Below the pieces are notes generated by a model. That model was not told the DNA's origin, searched no databases, and saw only the letters and a program-made list of their open reading frames with translations. A stretch of 64,000 nucleotides of DNA, from NCBI GenBank assembly GCA_934636245.1, contig CAKUAI010000011.1, positions 62,001 through 126,000 on the forward strand, written 5' to 3'. Below, one piece after another: positions 59,371-64,000 of this stretch (its first letter is position 1; each line of letters begins with the position of its first letter). Made by a program: the position numbers and the translations under genes. Source of the DNA: an uncultured Coriobacteriales bacterium (GTDB lineage: Bacteria; Actinomycetota; Coriobacteriia; Coriobacteriales; UMGS124).

Positions 59371-60837
59371 GTGATTGACGATGAGAATGAGGAAATGGAG
59401 CCGTGTGAGCATGCCGATCGATTGGCACATGGCTTTTCGGCTACCATCTCTCGAATCCCGCTGCCTTTTCTCGGCCTTGCTGCCTATCGCGCATGGCTCA
59501 ACGTCGCGTTCAGCAAGGACATCTTTGGCACTGGGCCCGCCTTCTTTTTCTCGCAGAACGCCTTCGATCTGACTCTTGCCATCTCCATGCTGGCGTGTGT
59601 TCTGCTGGCCCGTTGGCTGACGCCGCTTCACGCGCACACATGGCCTCGCATCGCCTGCGCGGGGCTTCTCGTCTTCGCGACGTCGCTGGGGTTCATCCCC
59701 TTATGGGGCCCATCTGCGGGCTGGTTGCTGCTGGCGAGCACTGTTGCCGGCGGCATCGGCACAACGCTGGCCATTCTTTTGTGGAGCGAGCTGTACGGCC
59801 GCCTTACTCCGGTGAGGGGCTGTCTGTACTACTCCGCCTCTCTTGCTGTTGCTGCGGGTTTGTCGTGGATGTATGAGGGCTTTAAAATCGACTGGCTCCC
59901 GATGATGGTCCCGTTGCTGCCCCTGGTCTCAATGGTCTTTTTAGGCCAGTGCTATGCTCTCGTGCCTGCCGTGGGAACCAGGGAGAGCTCCTGGGTGCGT
60001 TTCTCCTTTCCCTGGAAGCCCGTGCTGGTCATCGCGGTGTACTCGTTCGTCTACGGCCTTATGCAGTCGACGTTTTCCAGCTACATGCGTCCTGTCATGT
60101 CGTTGGGTACGGCGGCGTGCGCCTTGACAATCGTTGTGGCCATCGCCGCGCTGGGACATCGGGTCAGTTTCGAGGGGCTTTACGGCACGGTCCTGCCGCT
60201 TATGGCGGCGATGTTCCTGCTGCTTGCCACTTCGGGTGATCTGTCGATTGAAGGGCGAAACTTCTGCGCCAATTGGGGCCGCACCTCTGCCAATGTTCTT
60301 ATTACGGTCATGCTCGCGTCGATCTGCTATCACTGGGACGTGAGTGCGGTGTGGCTGTTCGGTATTTACGAGGTTGTGACCACTCCTGCCCAGCTCCTCG
60401 GGCGTGTTGTGGACGGGATGCTGATCCAGGCTGGCATCGGCGTGGCGCCGCTTCTGGTGGTCGCCCTGATGTTTGCGACTCTGGTGTTCATTCGCGAGTG
60501 CCGCCTGAGTGCTTCATGGGGCATTCAAGTCATTCTCGACCAGCCTGCCTCCGAGCGGGCGCGCGTTGTCGAGGAGCGCGCGCGACTTGTGCGCGCATGT
60601 TCAGAGCTGGCGTCGTCGCACGGGCTTTCCCAGCGCGAGGAGGAGGTCCTCCTTTTGCTTTCCCAGCATAAGAGCGCTTCGGAGATTGGCTCTGAGCTCT
60701 GCGTGGCGCACGGAACCGCGAAGGCGCACATACGCCACGTCTATCAAAAGCTGGACATCCACAGCCGCGACGAGCTGTTCGGGTTGGTGGGCGTTGACGA
60801 TGCCGGTGAAAAGGAGGGGGCGGCCCCGACTGTATAG
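59371..60837 (+). CDS. Membrane-embedded LuxR-type regulator
   Basis: A 488-residue protein with about twelve helices and a C-terminal LuxR HTH (GLSQREEEVLLLLSQHKSAS, then VAHGTAKAHIRHVYQKLDIH). AAGGAGG precedes the GTG start at 59371. No flavoprotein is adjacent. It is convergent with the minus-strand sulfite-oxidase-fold genes at 60864-63287, which are the most likely regulated genes, though convergent orientation makes this less certain than for the divergent pairs. Confidence 0.88.
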   Translation: MIDDENEEMEPCEHADRLAHGFSATISRIPLPFLGLAAYRAWLNVAFSKDIFGTGPAFFFSQNAFDLTLAISMLACVLLARWLTPLHAHTWPRIACAGLLVFATSLGFIPLWGPSAGWLLLASTVAGGIGTTLAILLWSELYGRLTPVRGCLYYSASLAVAAGLSWMYEGFKIDWLPMMVPLLPLVSMVFLGQCYALVPAVGTRESSWVRFSFPWKPVLVIAVYSFVYGLMQSTFSSYMRPVMSLGTAACALTIVVAIAALGHRVSFEGLYGTVLPLMAAMFLLLATSGDLSIEGRNFCANWGRTSANVLITVMLASICYHWDVSAVWLFGIYEVVTTPAQLLGRVVDGMLIQAGIGVAPLLVVALMFATLVFIRECRLSASWGIQVILDQPASERARVVEERARLVRACSELASSHGLSQREEEVLLLLSQHKSASEIGSELCVAHGTAKAHIRHVYQKLDIHSRDELFGLVGVDDAGEKEGAAPTV

Positions 60838-60863
60838 CCGCGACTGCCCCCTCGGCGCTCTTG

Positions 60864-61670
60864 TTAGCTGAGCTGGGTGCTTACGATGCCCACATTGGGG
60901 CTGTTGGGGTAGTCCATGCCCTCTCCGGGCTCTGCGGGGGGCTCCTCCTCGGCGGTCACGCGCACTTCAATGATGTCGCGGACGAAGTAGTTCGCCGAGG
61001 TGCCGGTGAGCCAGAGCTGGTTGTTGCCGCCCACCGATGCGCTCAAGTCCTCGCCGTTGATCTCATAGGAGATGACCGCGTGATGGGCGACCGCATAGGA
61101 GAGCGGCATTGCGATTTCGGTGCCGTCGCTTGCGACGAAGGTCAGCGTGTTCACGCCGGCCTGGGCCCCTGCGCGATCGAGAAGGTATGTCACGGGGATT
61201 CCCTTGACGTCTGCCGTGATGATTGCGCGTCCGTCGGCCGGGTTGCCGCCGCACGTGCAGGTCATCGTCTGTTTGATGGCGCTGGCATTCGCGAGCTCGT
61301 CGACGGGGGCGGTGAACGCGTCCGCCACGTCGCCTGTAACCGACAGCTTCCACTCAAGCGGATTTACCTGAACGAAGTCATCCGTCGCGCTGCAGAGGGC
61401 GGCTGTTGCCCCGCGGAACGTGGTCGCGATCTGGGGGTTGGGCGTGGCCGACCCCTGGTCGAACCCGAACGTCCCCATAGAGGCGTCGGCGTGAACGAAA
61501 CCGTCCTGCGTGGTGACGTTCTCGTTTGCGGAAGGGGTTGCTGCCGGGTTGACGTGCGCGGGGGCGTTTGCGGGCACCGGGGCCGCGGCGGCCATTCCGG
61601 CCACCATGCCGGATACGGCGAACGAGGCGGCCACGCCGCCGACAATCAGCTTCTTCTTCGCGTTCTGCAT
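60864..61670 (-). CDS. Secreted sulfite-oxidase-fold (Moco domain-like) protein
   Basis: A 268-residue secreted protein with a signal peptide (GGVAASFAVSGMVAGMAAAA). The body from ~95 follows the oxidoreductase molybdopterin-binding fold: NPLEWKLSVTGDVADAF, then a Cys-containing strand TMTCTCGG, GIPVTYLLDRAG, and YEINGEDLSASVGGNNQLWL. The Cys pair in TCTCGG sits where the Mo-ligand Cys is expected, but the usual CAGN-type context is missing. It may be an inactive or divergent subunit, partner of the haem-fused protein at 61704. The genes lie 33 bp apart in one operon. It lacks the C-terminal dimerisation domain. Confidence 0.65.
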   Translation of the reverse strand: MQNAKKKLIVGGVAASFAVSGMVAGMAAAAPVPANAPAHVNPAATPSANENVTTQDGFVHADASMGTFGFDQGSATPNPQIATTFRGATAALCSATDDFVQVNPLEWKLSVTGDVADAFTAPVDELANASAIKQTMTCTCGGNPADGRAIITADVKGIPVTYLLDRAGAQAGVNTLTFVASDGTEIAMPLSYAVAHHAVISYEINGEDLSASVGGNNQLWLTGTSANYFVRDIIEVRVTAEEEPPAEPGEGMDYPNSPNVGIVSTQLS

Positions 61671-61703
61671 TTTGGACCTCCTTGTTGGTCGCTGTTCGTT
61701 GGC

Positions 61704-63287
61704 TTACTCTACGTTGAACAGGAAGTTCGTCTCGCGCGAGCTCTCGAGCTCGTTGCCTTCCGCGTCCTCGCAGAACGCTCGGACCTTCAGCAGGTAGGCG
61801 CCGGGCTCGGCCGGGGTGTAGTTGAGGCGCCAGTAGGTCCAGCAGGTCGGGTCGTTGTCGGGTGTCTCAAGCGCCGTCCAGGTCTTGCCGTGGTCAAGCG
61901 AGAACTCGACGCGCGTGATGGGGAAGTCGTAGGCGTCCGCGTAGCCCTCGATCGTCATGGGCTTGCCGGCCTGGTCGGAGAGCACCACGCCGTCGGGGTA
62001 GTTGAGTATGGCGGCGTTGGGCTTGCCCTGCATGACGCCGGTGTGGGGGTCGACCGGCGTGCTTGCCGAGGACAGGTCCGTGTGGGAGCCCCCGTCCTTG
62101 GTCACAAAATCGATGGTCATGATGGTCTTGATGTAGCTTGCCGCCGAGTTGCGCGGAACGGCCAGCGTGACCGGGTATCCCTGTGAGGCCGGCAGGGGCT
62201 CTCCGTTGATCTCGGTCACGAGGAGGCAGTCCTCGACGTTCACGTTCGCAAAGGCCGGGGAGACCATGTTGTAGCCGTCCTCGGACGTGCACTTGATGTT
62301 GGTGACCGTGTCTGCCGGCTGCACGTAGTCGATGATGTCCTTCATGGAGATGCCGGTGAGCTCCGCCTGGAAGATCCAGGCGTTGCCCGTCGCGTTCTCG
62401 ATGCAGCCCTGCTTCATCGTGAACGTCTTGGTACCGAACTTTTCCTTGAGCTCGGAGACGCTCATCTCAAGGGGGTTCTCGACCTCGCCGCCGATGGTGA
62501 TGACCCAATCGTCAGCGACGGCCGGGTCGCACTCGGTGCGCCATTCGGACGGCTCGTTGTTGAGGGACTCGAAGAAGATCTGGTCGTTTTGGGATATGGT
62601 GGTCTGGTCGTAGCTGAGGCCGAGCGCCGCGTCGTCGGCCGACACGTTCGTGACGCCCTTGTACAGGTCGTACTTGGCATAGTCCCACAGCTCGAACATG
62701 TTCCCACCTTCGGTGCTAGCGCCATCGGAGGTGTAGTGGCACGAGTCGCAGCTTCCGTTCATGGCGTCAAAGGCGGCCGACCCGTTGTGGATACCGTGAA
62801 TGGACACCGAGAGCTGGGTGTTGCCGAACCCGGCGTTGCGATGGCAGCCCAGGCAGTTCGCGACGGTGATCTGGGTGGGGTAGCCGGAGCCGTACACGTT
62901 GTGCTTCGTGGGCAGGCTCATGACGATGTCCTCGAAGCTCGTGTGGCATGAGAGGCAGCCGCGCTCGTCGGCGTTCAGGTAGGTCAGGTTCCATCCCTTG
63001 GGATCGGTCGGGACGGGCTGGTACGTGAAGCCGAAGTCGTCGGTGTAGCGGGCGGGTTGGTTGGCCTCCGCGTTGGCCGCGACCTTTTCGCCGTACGTCA
63101 GCTTCTCGGCGTACTCCGGGTAGTTGTCGAGCGTGGTGCCGCCGTCCTGGCCGTACCCGATGCTGTTGCCGAGCCTCGTGTCGGTGTTTGCGTCGTCCGC
63201 AAAGACCGGCATGGCGGCTGCCGCCGCGAAGCTGAGGGCGACCACCGCTCCCAGGCCTGCCGTGGCGAGCGTCTTCCTCATGTTCAT
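61704..63287 (-). CDS. Triheme cytochrome c fused to a sulfite-oxidase-type molybdenum domain
   Basis: A 527-residue secreted protein. A Sec signal precedes three c-type haem motifs, CLSCH at 111, CLGCH at 145 and CDSCH at 180. They are followed by a SUOX-fold Moco domain (~255-420: WVITIGGEVENPLEMSVSEL, Cys295 in TMKQGC, EINGEPLPASQGYPVTLAVP) and a C-terminal immunoglobulin-like dimerisation domain (~430-527: MTIEGYADAYDFPITRVEFS). The order haem domain, Moco domain, dimerisation domain suggests a periplasmic-type oxidoreductase that wires the molybdenum site directly to cytochromes. AGG-type sites precede the start. The partner 60864-61670 follows. Substrate unknown; sulfite or another small oxyanion is possible. 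Confidence 0.85.
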   Translation of the reverse strand: MNMRKTLATAGLGAVVALSFAAAAAMPVFADDANTDTRLGNSIGYGQDGGTTLDNYPEYAEKLTYGEKVAANAEANQPARYTDDFGFTYQPVPTDPKGWNLTYLNADERGCLSCHTSFEDIVMSLPTKHNVYGSGYPTQITVANCLGCHRNAGFGNTQLSVSIHGIHNGSAAFDAMNGSCDSCHYTSDGASTEGGNMFELWDYAKYDLYKGVTNVSADDAALGLSYDQTTISQNDQIFFESLNNEPSEWRTECDPAVADDWVITIGGEVENPLEMSVSELKEKFGTKTFTMKQGCIENATGNAWIFQAELTGISMKDIIDYVQPADTVTNIKCTSEDGYNMVSPAFANVNVEDCLLVTEINGEPLPASQGYPVTLAVPRNSAASYIKTIMTIDFVTKDGGSHTDLSSASTPVDPHTGVMQGKPNAAILNYPDGVVLSDQAGKPMTIEGYADAYDFPITRVEFSLDHGKTWTALETPDNDPTCWTYWRLNYTPAEPGAYLLKVRAFCEDAEGNELESSRETNFLFNVE

Positions 63288-63557
63288 TGCCCCGTCCTTT
63301 CCTCGATTCCCTCTCGTGTTTTCAGCGCGTGACGCACGTGCGCCGAAAGCGCCGGTGACCCCACCAAACGTTGCATTTGCAACAAAACGGGATTACTGAG
63401 TGACAGATAGTGCCGTATCGGCGACGGGGTATTCAATTGGCACCTTATAACCCCCCATTAACCCGCCTGGTAAAGTGAGGCGTAGGCGTTTGAGGGGCGG
63501 TTTTGATGCTAGACTCGGGTCAAACCGGCGTGTTTCAACTGACGAGAGGGGAATGCT

Positions 63558-63839
63558 ATGGTCCCACCCATGTATGCCAAGGTCGGGCAGACCGTCACAT
63601 ATGAGGGGTATGCCGACGACTACGGGCGGCATATCGTTGCGATCGAATTTACTTTTGACAATTGGGAGACGTTCGTCTCATACGATACGTCTGGTTCCGA
63701 CCCCGATCTGCTCGTGCATTGGACGTATTCGTATGTGCCGGAAGAGCCCGGTGCATACGAGCTCAAAGTGCGTGCGGTGCGCGACGATGGCGCGCGCAGC
63801 CCCCTTGCCGCCGTCGCGCTGCTGTATGTAAGCGAATGA
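63558..63839 (+). CDS. Stand-alone Mo-co dimerisation-type domain protein
   Basis: A 93-residue protein that is essentially the C-terminal domain of 61704-63287 on its own: QTVTYEGYADDYGRHIVAIE followed by EPGAYELKVRAVRDDG, against KPMTIEGYADAYDFPITRVE followed by EPGAYLLKVRAFCEDA. No signal peptide is seen, so it is probably cytoplasmic unless exported with a partner. AGAGGGGAATGC precedes the ATG. It is divergent from the haem-fused gene. An overlapping ATG at 63837 could start a downstream frame. Role unknown. Confidence 0.75.
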   Translation: MVPPMYAKVGQTVTYEGYADDYGRHIVAIEFTFDNWETFVSYDTSGSDPDLLVHWTYSYVPEEPGAYELKVRAVRDDGARSPLAAVALLYVSE

Positions 63840-64000
63840 CTTGTGAGGCCGCCGAGCTTCGGCCTGGTGAAAGAAAAGGGCGTGGCCGGATGGCGGACGA
63901 GTTCCTGCTATCGAGCGTGCGGCTCATATCGAGAAGCATGGCAGGATTGCGGCGTTCGGCTCGGATTTGCACGAAGAAAAAGCCGATTTGATTTCCGACA
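63840..64000 (+). other. Possible start of the next gene
   Basis: A frame open to the window edge reads AIERAAHIEKHGRIAAFGSD then LHEEKADLISD and looks protein-like. It has no start codon after its last stop near 63868, so any gene here would need a frameshift or starts elsewhere. Too little is visible to name it. Confidence 0.25.

Overview
The window reads as chromosomal DNA of a strictly anaerobic, GC-rich actinobacterium of the Eggerthellaceae (class Coriobacteriia). The basis is gene content: several Tat-exported, FAD-only flavoprotein reductases, five LuxR-type regulators with a many-helix membrane N-terminus, a DMSO-reductase-family complex and a multihaem secreted oxidoreductase. That combination is the usual respiratory toolkit of this family. 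The genus cannot be fixed from sequence alone. No rRNA or tRNA gene was found.

Layout. 1-10 kb: an AAA ATPase, a broken Tat flavoprotein (one in-frame TGA), a lipoprotein, a small repeat cluster, a hydrolase, and several gene remnants around a YczE-like/CBS membrane protein. 10-18.5 kb: an MFS transporter, two Tat flavoproteins, a membrane LuxR regulator divergent from one of them, and an ammonium channel fused to a P-II domain. 18.5-33 kb is an accessory island. It holds an IS3-type relic, an RHH protein with a Schlafen/AlbA_2 ATPase, a DASS anion transporter, a decayed type II-A CRISPR locus (broken csn2 plus three 36-bp repeats separated by gene-sized DNA), a doubly broken AAA ATPase, and a seven-gene cluster of secreted or membrane proteins with phage-exclusion (Ltp-like) repeats, one of them fused to a covalent-FMN domain. 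33-47 kb: a GH25 lysozyme, a DMSO-reductase-family respiratory system (catalytic and Fe-S subunits on +, membrane anchor, regulator and chaperone on -), acetate kinase, ModD, and another LuxR/flavoprotein divergent pair. 47-60 kb: an AAA/PDDEXK gene flanked by 80-bp direct repeats, a three-gene lipid/ester-like operon, a third LuxR/flavoprotein pair, and a duplicated DUF4143 ATPase locus with phased 10-bp repeats. 59-64 kb: a LuxR regulator convergent with two sulfite-oxidase-fold proteins, one fused to three c-type haem sites, and a stand-alone copy of the C-terminal domain.

How the genes work together. The theme is modular anaerobic respiration. Each exported reductase sits next to its own membrane-embedded LuxR regulator, so expression is probably switched by the cognate electron acceptor. 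Acetate kinase gives substrate-level ATP, and ModD and the TorD-like chaperone support molybdenum enzymes. The accessory island mixes defence-type genes with degraded mobile DNA.

The most unusual observation is the CRISPR locus: near-identical type II repeats are separated by 405 and 602 bp of apparently foreign, gene-bearing DNA instead of normal-length spacers, beside a csn2 that is itself truncated and frameshifted. Second are the FMN-binding/Ltp fusion within a set of proteins sharing an undescribed extracellular domain, the phased repeats in front of the DUF4143 ATPase, and the 80-bp duplication around the PDDEXK ATPase.
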